Shown: positions 8,526 to 27,242 of the stretch, one piece after another
Layout of the letters: every line of letters begins with the position of its first letter
Numbering within the stretch: the first letter of the stretch is position 1
Assembly: GCF_900156535.1 (NCBI RefSeq)
Contig: NZ_FTNV01000001.1
Location: 1,488,001-1,552,000 of the forward strand
Source: Roseovarius nanhaiticus
Lineage (GTDB): Bacteria > Pseudomonadota > Alphaproteobacteria > Rhodobacterales > Rhodobacteraceae
Reading direction: 5' to 3'
Length of the DNA stretch: 64,000 nt
Translations under genes and position numbers: made by a program
Notes under the pieces: model-generated
Told to the model about the DNA's origin: nothing
Seen by the model: only the letters and a program-made list of their open reading frames with translations
The model's database searches: none

Positions 8526-9044
8526 GTGGATAGAGCCCAGAAAGAGAAAGTGGTCGACGAGCTCGGCCAGATCTTCGAAAGCTCTGGCGTCGTAGTGGTT
8601 GCCCACTACACCGGTCTGACAGTTGCGGAAATGCAGGATCTGAGGGCGCGCGCACGTGCGGCCGATGCATCCGTCCGCGTTGCAAAGAACAGGCTCGCCA
8701 AGATCGCCCTGGACGGCAAGCCCTGCGCATCAATCGCAGGCTACCTGACGGGCATGACCGTTCTGACCTATTCCGAAGACCCCGTGGCTGCGGCCAAGGT
8801 GTCCGAGGATTTCGCCAAGGATAACAAGAAGTACGAGATCCTTGGCGGGGCTATGGGTGAGAACGCTCTGGACCGTGCCGGCGTCGAAGCCGTGTCGAAA
8901 ATGCCCTCGCGCGACGAGCTTATCGCTCAGATCGCAAGCTGCATCGGCGCACCCGCTTCGAACATCGCTGGCGCGATTGGCGCGCCCGCTTCGAACATCG
9001 CAAGCATCCTTTCGACTATCGAGGAAAAAGCCGAAGCGGCCTGA
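8526..9044 (+). CDS. rplJ: 50S ribosomal protein L10 (uL10)
   Basis: The 172-residue protein uses a GTG start at 8526, with GGAG 7 nt upstream; the family begins [10 protein letters not shown] at this point. L10 anchors the L7/L12 stalk dimers. Its C-terminal helix has an 11-residue tandem repeat ([11 protein letters not shown] then [11 protein letters not shown], bases 8943-9008) that lies in the L12-dimer binding region. rplL follows 78 bp downstream. Confidence 0.97.
   Translation: MDRAQKEKVVDELGQIFESSGVVVVAHYTGLTVAEMQDLRARARAADASVRVAKNRLAKIALDGKPCASIAGYLTGMTVLTYSEDPVAAAKVSEDFAKDNKKYEILGGAMGENALDRAGVEAVSKMPSRDELIAQIASCIGAPASNIAGAIGAPASNIASILSTIEEKAEAA
8943..9008 (+). repeat. 33-bp tandem repeat inside rplJ
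   Basis: Two adjacent 33-bp units (8943-8975 and 8976-9008) share 'cccgcttcgaacatcgc' and encode an 11-residue repeat in the L10 C-terminal helix. Confidence 0.9.
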
Positions 9045-9122
9045 TCCTCGTTCAACTGGACTGTCCGGCAAGGGCATATCGCCCTGTCGTTGGAACACAT
9101 CTAATACGGAAAGCATGATAAA

Positions 9123-9500
9123 ATGGCTGATCTGAAGAAACTGGCAGAAGAGATCGTTGGTCTGACCCTGCTCGAAGCACAAGAACTGAAAACCATCCTC
9201 AAGGACGAGTACGGCATCGAGCCCGCAGCAGGCGGCGCAGTGATGATGGCTGGTCCCGCAGATGGCGGCGGCGCGGCTGCAGAAGAGCAGACCGAGTTTG
9301 ACGTCATCCTGAAGTCGGCTGGCGCCTCCAAGATCAACGTGATCAAGGAAGTCCGCGCAATCACCGGTCTTGGCCTGAAAGAAGCCAAAGAACTGGTCGA
9401 AGCCGGTGGCAAAGCCGTCAAGGAGCAGGTCTCCAAGGACGAAGCAGACGACATCAAGGGCAAGCTGGAAGCAGCTGGCGCCGAAGTCGAGCTGAAGTGA
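9123..9500 (+). CDS. rplL: 50S ribosomal protein L7/L12 (bL12)
   Basis: The 125-residue acidic protein has the N-terminal dimerisation domain (1-35), an Ala/Gly-rich hinge (about 36-55) and the C-terminal factor-binding domain with [23 protein letters not shown]. It forms the multimeric stalk that recruits EF-G and EF-Tu. It is followed by a long hairpin and 299 bp before rpoB. Confidence 0.98.
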   Translation: MADLKKLAEEIVGLTLLEAQELKTILKDEYGIEPAAGGAVMMAGPADGGGAAAEEQTEFDVILKSAGASKINVIKEVRAITGLGLKEAKELVEAGGKAVKEQVSKDEADDIKGKLEAAGAEVELK

Positions 9501-9545
9501 TCGGCGTCCTTTGGGCGCTGGATGCCTGAAGGAACGCATGCATGT

Positions 9546-9574
9546 GGCTGGATCCGGATTTTCCGGGTCCAGCC
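9546..9574 (+). other. Long hairpin between rplL and rpoB
   Basis: A 13-bp stem (9546-9558 with 9562-9574, one T-G wobble) closes a TTT loop and has no U-tract after it. In E. coli the rplL-rpoB gap holds an attenuator and an RNase III site; this structure is in the same position and may do a similar job. Confidence 0.6.
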
Positions 9575-9799
9575 GAACCTGTCTTGGACAGGCCCCATTC
9601 GCGGCCAAGGCTCACAAAGCCGGCATCCGCGCTTGTGCCGAAGGGCAGGGGGCCTATCTCAGGCGAGGTTCGTGCGATCGGGAGGCCGTCATTGGGACGA
9701 CGGCCATGAATGGATCGCACCCCCGCTCTCTCTGATGGCCGTGCGGCTGTGGCCCGACAGCACGCAAGGTCCGTTGAGAAATGAAAGGTGACCAGACAC

Positions 9800-13935
<4,136 letters not shown>

Positions 13936-13936
<1 letters not shown>

Positions 13937-13982
13937 AAAATTCTCACGAATTTTCGCGCTCCGATTTTCTGGCGAAAATCGG
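13936..13982 (+). other. Two tandem hairpins between rpoB and rpoC
   Basis: Stem 1 is GAAAATTC/GAATTTTC (13936-13943 with 13948-13955), which overlaps the last base of the rpoB stop codon. Stem 2 is CCGATTTTC/GAAAATCGG (13961-13969 with 13974-13982). Both are perfect with 4-nt loops. Neither is followed by a strong U-tract, so processing or stability control seems more likely than termination. Confidence 0.6.
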
Positions 13983-14024
13983 GGCCGTTCCCTTTCCGAC
14001 CTACCCAATATTCGAGGTAACTAA

Positions 14025-18245
<4,221 letters not shown>

Positions 18246-18280
18246 TCCCGACGCGCATGTCTGGCTTTGACAGGAAAAGA

Positions 18281-18309
18281 GGGCCTCGCAGCAATGCGGG
18301 GCCCTTTTT
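18281..18309 (+). terminator. Intrinsic terminator after rpoC
   Basis: A 10-bp stem (GGGCCTCGCA / TGCGGGGCCC, one T-G wobble) with GCAA loop is followed by TTTTT. An A-rich run precedes it. Confidence 0.93.
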
Positions 18310-18423
18310 CGTGGAGTGCGCGTGGTGGCGATGCCGGGCGCCTTCGGCGAGAGTATTTGTGGAACGGTGAAAGTTGGGGCGTGGCATCTTGCGCTGGCGT
18401 GCTTTGCCTGCGCAGATGTCGCA

Positions 18424-19326
18424 ATGAAACTCTCGGATAACATGATCGGTGCAGCGCTCATGGTGGCCTCGATGGCCGCTTACACAGTGAACGACACGTT
18501 GATGAAGACACTGGCCGGGGCAGTCCCGCTCTTTCAGGTGATCTTCTTGCGCGGTGTACTGACGACGGCGGCTGTGGCCGTAATCGCCTGGCGCATGGGC
18601 GCGTTTTCCAAGCGCGTGTCGCGCCGCGACAGCGGCGCCATCGCCTTGCGCGTGATCGGAGAGGTCGCTGGCACCTACTTCTTTCTGACGGCGCTTTATC
18701 ACATGCCATTGGCGAATGTGACGGCGATCCTGCAATCGCTGCCTTTGGCGATCACGCTGGTTGCGGCGCTGGTCCTGCGCGAGCCGGTGGGATGGAAGCG
18801 GATCACGGCCGTTCTGGCCGGTTTCATCGGGATATTGATGATCGTGCGCCCCGGTGCCGAAGGCTTCAACATCTATGCGCTTTACGGGTTGGCGGCAGTG
18901 GGCTGCATCACGCTGCGTGATCTGGCGACGCGGCGACTGAGCCGCGAGACATCCTCGATGCTGGTGACCTTTGCGACCTCCGTGACAGTGATGACCGTTT
19001 TCGGCATCGCCAGTGCGACAGGGGAATGGGCCACGCTCACCGGCGCAGACTGGCTGACCATCGTTTGCGCGGCCATCCTGATCGTGGGGGGGTATCTGAC
19101 ATCAATCATGGTGGTGCGTGTGGGCGAGATCAGCTTTACGGCGCCCTTCCGCTATACCGCGATCCTTTGGGCGTTGCTGCTGGGTTGGCTGGTCTTCGGT
19201 GACTGGCCCGCGCCGATAGTCCTCGTTGGTGCTGGCATCGTCGTGGCGAGCGGAATCTTCACCCTTTACCGGGAGGCGCGTCTAGGGCGGCAAAAGCGTC
19301 CTGCACCCGTTCTTCGTCCACGTTGA
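18424..19326 (+). CDS. EamA/DMT-family transporter
   Basis: The 300-residue, very hydrophobic protein has about ten predicted membrane helices in two EamA repeats, with the typical YHMPLANVTAILQSLPLAITLVAAL segment in the first. The DMT superfamily exports metabolites or drugs; the substrate is unknown. I start at the ATG at 18424 (MKLSDNMIG), where the first helix begins; upstream in-frame codons lack a ribosome site. Its last 68 bases overlap the 3' end of the convergent minus-strand gene. Confidence 0.87.
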   Translation: MKLSDNMIGAALMVASMAAYTVNDTLMKTLAGAVPLFQVIFLRGVLTTAAVAVIAWRMGAFSKRVSRRDSGAIALRVIGEVAGTYFFLTALYHMPLANVTAILQSLPLAITLVAALVLREPVGWKRITAVLAGFIGILMIVRPGAEGFNIYALYGLAAVGCITLRDLATRRLSRETSSMLVTFATSVTVMTVFGIASATGEWATLTGADWLTIVCAAILIVGGYLTSIMVVRVGEISFTAPFRYTAILWALLLGWLVFGDWPAPIVLVGAGIVVASGIFTLYREARLGRQKRPAPVLRPR

Positions 19327-20083
19327 AGCGTGTCTGAAAGATCTGGCGCTGCGCGTCCGACAATGGCTTGAGCCGGCGGGGCCGGAACTTGGCCTCGCTG
19401 TCATTGTCGGTGTGTTTGGCGCGAATATACATCGGCGGGTGCGGGTGGATAATGGACGGCATCAGGTGGTGCAGCTTGTGATGGCCGAAATTCATGATCG
19501 TCTTGTCGTCGCCTTCGGCGAAATGCACCCCCAGCCCGCAGGCCCAGAACGAGCTGATGACATCCTCGGCGATTATGCCGTCCTTCGACAGCGTGGCCGA
19601 ATAGCCGGTGTTGAATTCGATCGCCGTGCGCCGCTCGCGCCGCCGCAGCCGTCCTGTGCGCCGCGCAACCGAGCGGGCAAGCTCGACAAAGTCGACGCCC
19701 ATCGCATCGTCGTCATCAAGGCGGAACTGGATGCTTTCGGGGCGTTCTTCGCCCAGCTCGTCCTGGATGGCCAGCTGCAGCGCAAGCCGGTGCTTGAGCG
19801 GGGCGCAGGGTACGATCTTGATCTGCGGCACCGGCGCGCAGAGCGCGTGGAGGCGGCCGAGCCACGGCTGGGGCATGTTCTGGCCGATCACGATGAGGAA
19901 GGTAAAGTCGGGATCCGTTTGCGCCGCCACCGAAGGCAGGGTCAGCGTCTCGAAATGAGCGAAGCGCAGCGCCATGCGGGCGGGGGCGTAGAGATACGCC
20001 TCGCGCTCGGCCACGCTGTCATGCATTCGCTTGAAGCCGCCGAGGGCCGGGTAGGAGAAGCGGCAGACACCGATGATGCGCAT
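19259..20083 (-). CDS. Putative rhamnosyltransferase-like glycosyltransferase (copy 2 of a tandem pair)
   Basis: The 274-residue protein starts MRIIGVCRFSYPALGGFK at 20083. It has QTDPDFTFLIVIGQNMP and the acidic FRLDDDDAMG motif (likely the DxD-type metal site), features I associate with the 'putative rhamnosyl transferase' family common in Rhodobacteraceae. It is cytoplasmic with no membrane segment. Its ATG lies 1 nt after the stop of the similar upstream gene, so the two are very likely cotranscribed and translationally coupled. The family name is predicted; the activity is unproven. Confidence 0.72.
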   Translation of the reverse strand: MRIIGVCRFSYPALGGFKRMHDSVAEREAYLYAPARMALRFAHFETLTLPSVAAQTDPDFTFLIVIGQNMPQPWLGRLHALCAPVPQIKIVPCAPLKHRLALQLAIQDELGEERPESIQFRLDDDDAMGVDFVELARSVARRTGRLRRRERRTAIEFNTGYSATLSKDGIIAEDVISSFWACGLGVHFAEGDDKTIMNFGHHKLHHLMPSIIHPHPPMYIRAKHTDNDSEAKFRPRRLKPLSDAQRQIFQTRFNVDEERVQDAFAALDAPPGKG

Positions 20084-20084
20084 C

Positions 20085-20912
20085 TCAGGCCCTTTCGCGG
20101 AAATGGGCGCGGACCGCGTCCGCGTCGATGTTATAGGCCCGGCGGAAATGATCTTCGCCGGCGGCATCCAGAAGGGGCAGGCGCACCGGCTTGATCCCAT
20201 CCTTTTGCCGCGAGTCGTTGAAGCCGTTATGGCCGCGCAGCATGAGATCCTCGCCCGGCAGGGTCAGCACCGGCATGATGCGGCCCAGCTTGGCATGGCT
20301 GAAATTCATGATCCCGCGCGAGGCGCCCGGCGCCACCGCCATGCCGAGCGCAGGGGTCCAGAGCGTCTCGACCGTGGGTTTGGCGTGGATCCCCTTGGGA
20401 GAGATGCGCGCGATATGGCCCTGATTGAAGTCTATGCCGATGTAGCGATGGCGTGCAAGCAAAGGCGCGATACCGTCCGCCGCCTCGCGCAGGCGCTGAA
20501 CGAAGGTGACGCCGACCGCGTCATCGTCATCCATGCGAAATTGAAGCGATGGCAGGCCGCTGTCCTCGCGCACATGATTGATGACCTCGGACATCACCTG
20601 TCGGTGCCGCCCGGGCGCGCGCGGCAGAACCACCGCCTGAGGCATGTCCTGCACCAGATCCAGCAGCCGCTCGACCAGTGGTGCGGGCATGGCATCACCG
20701 ATGACGATGGCGAGGGTGAAATCGGGATCGGTCTGGGCGCGCAGGGCGGGCAGGGTCATGGTCTGGAAGGTGGCGAAGCGCTCGTCCATGCGGACAGGGT
20801 CGTAGAGGAAGGCAGCGCGCGCCTCGGGCGTCTCATGCTCGATCTGGAAGCCGCCGAGTGCGGGATAGGAAAACCGGCAAAGGCCGATCACCTGCATCTT
20901 GGTTTTGCTCAT
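20085..20912 (-). CDS. Putative rhamnosyltransferase-like glycosyltransferase (copy 1 of a tandem pair)
   Basis: The 275-residue protein starts MSKTKMQVIGLCRFSYPALGGFQ. It shares with its downstream partner the RFSYPALGGF start, the AQTDPDFTLAIVIGDAMP motif, the FRMDDDDAVG acidic motif and a late MNFSHAKLGRIMP region. The two are clearly paralogues from a tandem duplication that has diverged widely. ATG at 20912 has AGGA 11 nt upstream; the ATG five codons later is an alternative. Likely role: transfer of a sugar to a surface polysaccharide. Confidence 0.72.
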   Translation of the reverse strand: MSKTKMQVIGLCRFSYPALGGFQIEHETPEARAAFLYDPVRMDERFATFQTMTLPALRAQTDPDFTLAIVIGDAMPAPLVERLLDLVQDMPQAVVLPRAPGRHRQVMSEVINHVREDSGLPSLQFRMDDDDAVGVTFVQRLREAADGIAPLLARHRYIGIDFNQGHIARISPKGIHAKPTVETLWTPALGMAVAPGASRGIMNFSHAKLGRIMPVLTLPGEDLMLRGHNGFNDSRQKDGIKPVRLPLLDAAGEDHFRRAYNIDADAVRAHFRERA

Positions 20913-21031
20913 CGTCCGTGCAATCCTGAAAGGCGTCCCGCTTGGTGTCATTGATGGCAGCGGATAGGGGCCAAGACAAGGCGAAGCCGTGGCGATTGGG
21001 CAGCGGCGAGCCGGCCGGGAGGATGGGCGTG

Positions 21032-21367
21032 ATGAAGCTGGAAATCGATTATGTCGAATTCTACGCCGCGGATCTGGAGGCCGAGCAGGCGTTTCAGGCC
21101 AAGGCATTCGGCTGGGACTTCATGGACTACGGCCCGGATTACCGTGACATCCAAGGCGCCGGCATCGGTGGCGGTATCGAGCGCGCGGCGCACGCGTCGC
21201 CGCTGATCGTGCTGTGCGCCGATGATCTGGATGCGGCCCTTGCCCGGGTGCGCGCGGCTGGCGCCGAGATCACGCGGGCGCCGTTCGATTTTCCCGGCGG
21301 GCGTCGGTTCGAGTTCCGCTCGCCCGGCGGCACGGCGATGGCCGTTTGGACAAAGGCGAACGGCTGA
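21032..21367 (+). CDS. VOC-family (glyoxalase/bleomycin-resistance-like) protein
   Basis: The 111-residue protein has a single glyoxalase-like fold pattern: MKLEIDYVEFYAADLEAEQAFQAKAFGW at the N-terminus and GGRRFEFRSPGGTAMAVW at the C-terminus. VOC proteins bind metals and include isomerases, dioxygenases and resistance proteins; nothing here fixes the substrate. The start at 21032 has GGGAGG 9 nt upstream. It reads toward rpsL but lies before the rpsL promoter. Confidence 0.8.
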   Translation: MKLEIDYVEFYAADLEAEQAFQAKAFGWDFMDYGPDYRDIQGAGIGGGIERAAHASPLIVLCADDLDAALARVRAAGAEITRAPFDFPGGRRFEFRSPGGTAMAVWTKANG

Positions 21368-21413
21368 TCAGCGCGTTGCCGTGCAAGGCTGTTCCGCAGC
21401 CGCCCTGGGCCTG

Positions 21414-21442
21414 TTGACACCCCCTCCGACTCCCTCTATACG
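21414..21442 (+). promoter_or_regulatory. Promoter of rpsL-rpsG-fusA
   Basis: TTGACA and TATACG are separated by 17 bp, the best match in the window to a housekeeping sigma promoter. Transcription from about 21449 would give a leader of about 210 nt before rpsL. Confidence 0.75.
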
Positions 21443-21661
21443 CCCCTCATCCGGCTTGGGGGTCGCCCCGTTTGCCGATATCAGAACTGAAGTGGTCAAG
21501 ATCCGGGCGCCCGCCGTCCCGATCCTCTGGAAACTCGCCGCGTCCGACCAGCAAGGGTAGGCTCGCGGCCCTTGCGTATTGCGGACGCGCGATGTGCATT
21601 TGATTAACCGCATGGATTTGCCCATGCAGACACATGTGTTGAGAGACGGGGAATTACCGGA

Positions 21662-22033
21662 ATGCCAACGATCCAACAGCTGATCCGCAAGCCGCGGCAG
21701 CCGAAAGTAAGAGCGCAGAAATCGCAGCATTTGCAGGGTTGCCCGCAAAAGCGCGGCGTCTGCACACGCGTTTACACCACCACACCCAAGAAGCCGAACT
21801 CGGCCATGCGTAAGGTCGCCAAGGTGCGCCTGACGAATGGCTTTGAGGTCATCAGCTATATCCCGGGTGAGAGCCACAACCTGCAGGAGCACTCGGTGGT
21901 CCTGATCCGCGGCGGCCGCGTCAAGGACCTTCCCGGCGTTCGCTATCACATCCTGCGCGGCGTTCTCGATACGCAAGGCGTCAAGGATCGTAAGCAGCGC
22001 CGTTCGAAATATGGCGCCAAGCGCCCGAAGTAA
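21662..22033 (+). CDS. rpsL: 30S ribosomal protein S12 (uS12)
   Basis: The 123-residue protein has the conserved [16 protein letters not shown] and [14 protein letters not shown] motifs of the decoding centre. Lys residues at the two main streptomycin-resistance sites are wild type. It heads the str unit with a long leader and a GGGGA-type ribosome site. Confidence 0.98.
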   Translation: MPTIQQLIRKPRQPKVRAQKSQHLQGCPQKRGVCTRVYTTTPKKPNSAMRKVAKVRLTNGFEVISYIPGESHNLQEHSVVLIRGGRVKDLPGVRYHILRGVLDTQGVKDRKQRRSKYGAKRPK

Positions 22034-22045
22034 GAGGATTACCAG

Positions 22046-22516
22046 ATGTCCCGTCGTCACGCCGCCGAAAAGCGCGAAGTCCTGCCCGATGCCAAGTATG
22101 GTGACCGGGTTCTGACCAAATTCATGAACAACCTGATGATCGATGGCAAGAAATCTGCCGCCGAGCGTATCGTCTACAACGCGCTGACCCGCGTTGAGGA
22201 CAAGGCCAAGCGCGCGCCCATCGAGATCTTCCACGAGGCGCTTGATCTGATCAAGCCGTCCGTCGAGGTCCGCTCGCGCCGCGTTGGCGGTGCGACCTAC
22301 CAGGTCCCCGTCGAAGTGCGCCCCGAGCGCCGCGAGGCGCTGGCGATCCGCTGGCTGATCAATGCCAGCCGCGCGCGCAACGAGAACACCATGGAAGAGC
22401 GCCTTGCAGGCGAGCTTCTGGACGCCGTGAACAGCCGCGGCAGCGCCGTCAAAAAGCGCGAAGACACACACAAGATGGCCGACGCCAACAAAGCGTTCAG
22501 CCATTACCGTTGGTAA
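22046..22516 (+). CDS. rpsG: 30S ribosomal protein S7 (uS7)
   Basis: The 156-residue protein starts [15 protein letters not shown]. It has the [23 protein letters not shown] core that binds the 16S rRNA 3' major domain; S7 nucleates head assembly. It lies 12 bp after rpsL, with AGAGGA as its ribosome site, and 26 bp before fusA. Confidence 0.98.
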   Translation: MSRRHAAEKREVLPDAKYGDRVLTKFMNNLMIDGKKSAAERIVYNALTRVEDKAKRAPIEIFHEALDLIKPSVEVRSRRVGGATYQVPVEVRPERREALAIRWLINASRARNENTMEERLAGELLDAVNSRGSAVKKREDTHKMADANKAFSHYRW

Positions 22517-22542
22517 AACAGATACACTGAGGAAGCAGCCAC

Positions 22543-24666
22543 ATGGCACGCGATTATCCGCTCGAACGCTACCGCAACTTCGGCATCATGGCCCATATCG
22601 ATGCAGGCAAGACCACCTGCAGCGAACGGATCCTGTTCTATACAGGCAAGTCCCACAACCTCGGTGAGGTTCATGACGGCGCCGCCACGATGGACTGGAT
22701 GGAGCAGGAGCAGGAGCGTGGCATCACGATCACCTCGGCTGCGACCACCACCTTCTGGCAGTGGCAGGAAGACCCCACCAAGGATGGCACATCGGACACC
22801 AAGTTCCGCATGAACATCATCGACACGCCCGGCCACGTCGACTTCACGATCGAAGTCGAGCGTTCGCTGGCCGTGCTTGACGGTGCCGTTGCCGTTCTCG
22901 ATGCCAATGCGGGCGTCGAGCCCCAGACCGAGACCGTCTGGCGCCAGGCCGATCGCTACAAGGTGCCTCGGATCGTGTTCGTCAACAAGATGGACAAGAT
23001 CGGCGCGGACTTCTTCAACTGTGTCAAGATGATCAAGGACCGCACCGGTGCGATCCCGGCCCCGATCCAGATCCCGATCGGTGCCGAGAACGAGCTTGAG
23101 GGCATGATCGATCTCGTCACGATGGAAGAGTGGACTTGGAAAGGTGAGGATCTGGGCGCGTCCTGGACCCGTCAGCCCATCCGGGACGAGCTGAAGGAGC
23201 TGGCCGACGAGTGGCGCGCGCACCTGATCGAGACCGCCGTCGAAATGGACGATGCGGCGATGGAGGCGTATCTCGAAGGCGAAGAGCCTGACGTTCCTAC
23301 CCTGCGCAAGCTGATCCGCAAGGGTACGCTGTCGATGTCTTTCGTGCCGGTTCTGTGCGGCTCGGCGTTCAAGAACAAGGGCGTGCAGCCCCTGTTGAAC
23401 GCTGTGGTCGACTACCTGCCCAGCCCGCTGGACGTTGTTGATTACATGGGCTTCAGCCCCGATGACGAGACCGAGACACGCAACATCCCGCGCCGCGCGG
23501 ATGATAACATGGCGTTCTCGGGCCTTGCGTTCAAAATCATGAACGACCCGTTTGTCGGCTCGCTGACCTTCACGCGTATTTATTCGGGTGTCGTGAAGAA
23601 GGGCGATACCGTCCAGAACACGACCAAGGGCAAGAAAGAGCGCATCGGCCGTATGATGATGATGCACTCGATCAACCGCGAAGAGATCGAAGAGGCATTT
23701 GCCGGTGACATCATCGCGCTTGCGGGCCTCAAGGACACGACGACCGGCGACACACTGTCGGACGTCAAGGAGCAGGTCGTTCTGGAAACGATGACCTTCC
23801 CCGATCCCGTGATCGAGATCGCTGTCGAGCCGAAGACCAAGGGCGACCAGGAGAAGATGTCGGCAGGCCTTGCGCGCCTTGCCGCAGAAGATCCGTCGTT
23901 CCGCGTCGAGACCGACCTCGAGTCGGGCCAGACCATCATGAAGGGCATGGGCGAGCTTCACCTCGACATCCTGGTCGATCGTCTGCGCCGTGAATTCAAG
24001 GTCGACGCCAATATCGGTGCGCCCCAAGTGGCCTACCGTGAGACGATTGGCCACGAGGTCGAGCATACCTACACCCACAAGAAACAGTCGGGTGGTTCGG
24101 GTCAGTTCGCTGAGGTCAAGATGGTCATCTCGCCAACCGAGCCGGGCGAAGGTTTCTCGTTCGAGAGCAAGATTGTCGGTGGCTCGGTGCCCAAGGAATA
24201 CATTCCGGGCGTCGAGAAGGGCATCCGCTCTGTCATGGATAGCGGCCCGCTCGCGGGCTTCCCGGTCATCGACTTCAAGGTCGCGCTGATCGACGGTAAG
24301 TTCCACGACGTCGACTCGTCGGTCATGGCGTTCGAGATCGCGGCACGGATGGGCATGCGCGAAGGTCTGCGCAAGGCTGGTGCCAAGCTGCTCGAGCCGA
24401 TCATGAAGGTCGAGGTCATCACGCCCGAGGAGTATACGGGCGGGATCATCGGTGACCTGACGTCGCGCCGGGGCCAGATCTCGGGGCAGGAGCCGCGCGG
24501 CAACGCGATCGCTCTGAACTGTAAGGTGCCGCTGGCCAACATGTTTGGCTACATCAACACCCTGCGGTCCATGTCGTCGGGCCGGGCCCAGTTCACGATG
24601 CAATTCTCGCATTACGAGCCGGTGCCGTCGAACATCTCGGAAGAGATCCAGGCGAAATACGCTTAA
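22543..24666 (+). CDS. fusA: Elongation factor G
   Basis: The 707-residue GTPase catalyses translocation. GTP-binding motifs are visible: AHIDAGKTT (G1, about 17-25), RGITI (G2), DTPGHVDF (G3) and NKMD (G4). Domains III-V follow, including the GMGELHLDI and YVNTLR-like ([15 protein letters not shown]) regions. The sequence is full length with no unusual insertion. It is followed by palindromic spacer DNA and tuf. Confidence 0.99.
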   Translation: MARDYPLERYRNFGIMAHIDAGKTTCSERILFYTGKSHNLGEVHDGAATMDWMEQEQERGITITSAATTTFWQWQEDPTKDGTSDTKFRMNIIDTPGHVDFTIEVERSLAVLDGAVAVLDANAGVEPQTETVWRQADRYKVPRIVFVNKMDKIGADFFNCVKMIKDRTGAIPAPIQIPIGAENELEGMIDLVTMEEWTWKGEDLGASWTRQPIRDELKELADEWRAHLIETAVEMDDAAMEAYLEGEEPDVPTLRKLIRKGTLSMSFVPVLCGSAFKNKGVQPLLNAVVDYLPSPLDVVDYMGFSPDDETETRNIPRRADDNMAFSGLAFKIMNDPFVGSLTFTRIYSGVVKKGDTVQNTTKGKKERIGRMMMMHSINREEIEEAFAGDIIALAGLKDTTTGDTLSDVKEQVVLETMTFPDPVIEIAVEPKTKGDQEKMSAGLARLAAEDPSFRVETDLESGQTIMKGMGELHLDILVDRLRREFKVDANIGAPQVAYRETIGHEVEHTYTHKKQSGGSGQFAEVKMVISPTEPGEGFSFESKIVGGSVPKEYIPGVEKGIRSVMDSGPLAGFPVIDFKVALIDGKFHDVDSSVMAFEIAARMGMREGLRKAGAKLLEPIMKVEVITPEEYTGGIIGDLTSRRGQISGQEPRGNAIALNCKVPLANMFGYINTLRSMSSGRAQFTMQFSHYEPVPSNISEEIQAKYA

Positions 24667-24672
24667 CCGGGT

Positions 24673-24726
24673 GGCGGGGAGCATCCCCGCCCTACCCACC
24701 ACTGTAGGGTGGGCATGACGCCCACC
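24673..24726. repeat. Palindromic elements between fusA and tuf (REP-like)
   Basis: GGCGGGGA/TCCCCGCC (24673-24680 with 24684-24691) is followed by GGTGGGC/GCCCACC (24708-24714 with 24720-24726). A third, competing pairing (CCTACCCACC with GTAGGGTGGG) is also possible. The core resembles the palindromes at 25940 and 29622. Confidence 0.55.
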
Positions 24727-24756
24727 ACCTGACTTGATCAAAAGAGGAGCCACACC

Positions 24757-25932
<1,176 letters not shown>

Positions 25933-25939
25933 TTATCCC

Positions 25940-26001
25940 GGGCGGGCCGCAAGCCCGCCCCAAGGGTTCGAAGAGGGAGGCCGGGTGGTCCGGCCTCCCT
26001 C
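25940..26001 (+). other. Two strong hairpins between tuf and rpsJ
   Basis: Stem 1 is 8 bp (25940-25947 with 25953-25960); stem 2 is a perfect 12 bp (25973-25984 with 25990-26001) with loop GTGGT. No U-tract follows. They sit 33 bp before rpsJ and could control expression of the S10 unit or protect tuf mRNA. Stem 1 belongs to the REP-like family seen at 24673 and 29622. Confidence 0.6.
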
Positions 26002-26034
26002 CTATCAACTCCAATGCCGCGAAAGGCTAGACCA

Positions 26035-26343
26035 ATGCAAAGCCAGAACATTCGCATTCGGCTGAAGGCGTTCGATTACCGCGTACTGGATGCCAGCACG
26101 CAGGAAATCGTCAACACCGCGAAACGCACGGGCGCCGACGTCCGTGGACCGATTCCGCTGCCGAACAAGATTGAAAAATTCACCGTTCTGCGTGGACCCC
26201 ACGTGAACAAGAAATCCCGCGATCAATGGGAAATCCGCACGCACAAGCGCCTGCTGGATATCGTTGATCCGACGCCCCAGACCGTGGACGCGCTGATGAA
26301 GCTCGACCTGGCCGCCGGTGTCGACGTGCAGATTTCGGTTTAA
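26035..26343 (+). CDS. rpsJ: 30S ribosomal protein S10 (uS10, NusE)
   Basis: The 102-residue protein starts [19 protein letters not shown] at 26035; seven more upstream codons are open but not conserved in the family. It has the [25 protein letters not shown] motif. S10 works in the small-subunit head and also as NusE with NusG/NusB. It heads the S10 unit. Confidence 0.98.
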   Translation: MQSQNIRIRLKAFDYRVLDASTQEIVNTAKRTGADVRGPIPLPNKIEKFTVLRGPHVNKKSRDQWEIRTHKRLLDIVDPTPQTVDALMKLDLAAGVDVQISV

Positions 26344-26357
26344 GGAGGGCACTGACT

Positions 26358-27242
26358 ATGTTGCGCTCTGGCGTTATCGCAAAGAAGGTGGGCATGACCC
26401 GTCTTTTCATGGAAGACGGCCGGCAGGTTCCTGTCACCGTTCTTCAACTGGACAAGCTTCAGGTCGTCGCTCAACGCACGGCCGACACGCATGGCTATTC
26501 CGCCGTTCAGCTGGGCGCAGGCTCGGCCAAGGCCAAGCGGACCTCACAGGCAATGCGCGGCCACTTCGCCGCCGCCAAGGTGGAGCCCAAGCGCAAAATC
26601 GCGGAATTCCGCGTGGCGCCTGAGGCCATGATCGCCGTGGGTGAGGAAATCACCGCCAACCATTACTTCGAAGGTCAGTTCGTGGATGTCTGCGGCACTT
26701 CGATCGGTAAAGGTTTCGCCGGTGCCATGAAGCGTCACAACTTCAAAGGTCTGGAAATGACCCACGGTGTCTCGATCTCGCACCGGTCGCACGGCTCGAC
26801 GGGCCAGTGCCAGGATCCGGGCAAGGTCTTCAAAGGCAAGAAGATGGCCGGTCACATGGGTGCCGCGCGTATCACCACGCAGAACCTGCAGGTGATCAAG
26901 ACCGATGCGGGCCGCGGCCTGATCATGGTCAAGGGCGCTGTTCCCGGCTCCAAGGGTGGCTGGGTCACGATCAAGGATGCGGTCAAAAAGCCGTTTCCCG
27001 AGAACGCGATTCTGCCCGCTGCACTGAAGTCCGCAGCCGAGGAAGCCGAGAAGGCCGCAGCCGAAGCCGCAGCAGCCGCCGCAGCTGAGGAAGAAGCAGC
27101 CGCCAAGGCCGCAGCCGAGGCACAGGCCGCTCAGGAAGCCGAAGCCGAGAAGGAGGCCGAGGCACAGATCGAGGCTGACAGCGAGGCCGCTGGCGACCAG
27201 AGCGAGACTCTGGACGAGACCAAGAAGGATGACGAAGCATGA
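26358..27242 (+). CDS. rplC: 50S ribosomal protein L3 (uL3) with long Ala/Glu tail
   Basis: The 294-residue protein has the L3 core in residues 1-215, including the [17 protein letters not shown] segment near 133-149 (Gln149 is the position methylated by PrmB in E. coli). The remaining 80 residues are an Ala/Glu/Lys tail that is predicted to be a charged helix or disordered. E. coli L3 is 209 residues, so the tail is a lineage addition. The stop overlaps the rplD start by 4 nt (ATGA). Confidence 0.97.
   Translation: MLRSGVIAKKVGMTRLFMEDGRQVPVTVLQLDKLQVVAQRTADTHGYSAVQLGAGSAKAKRTSQAMRGHFAAAKVEPKRKIAEFRVAPEAMIAVGEEITANHYFEGQFVDVCGTSIGKGFAGAMKRHNFKGLEMTHGVSISHRSHGSTGQCQDPGKVFKGKKMAGHMGAARITTQNLQVIKTDAGRGLIMVKGAVPGSKGGWVTIKDAVKKPFPENAILPAALKSAAEEAEKAAAEAAAAAAAEEEAAAKAAAEAQAAQEAEAEKEAEAQIEADSEAAGDQSETLDETKKDDEA

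Noticed and set aside
24664-24756. Intrinsic terminator between fusA and tuf
   Set aside because: Stable stems are present but no T-tract follows, so I do not call a terminator there.
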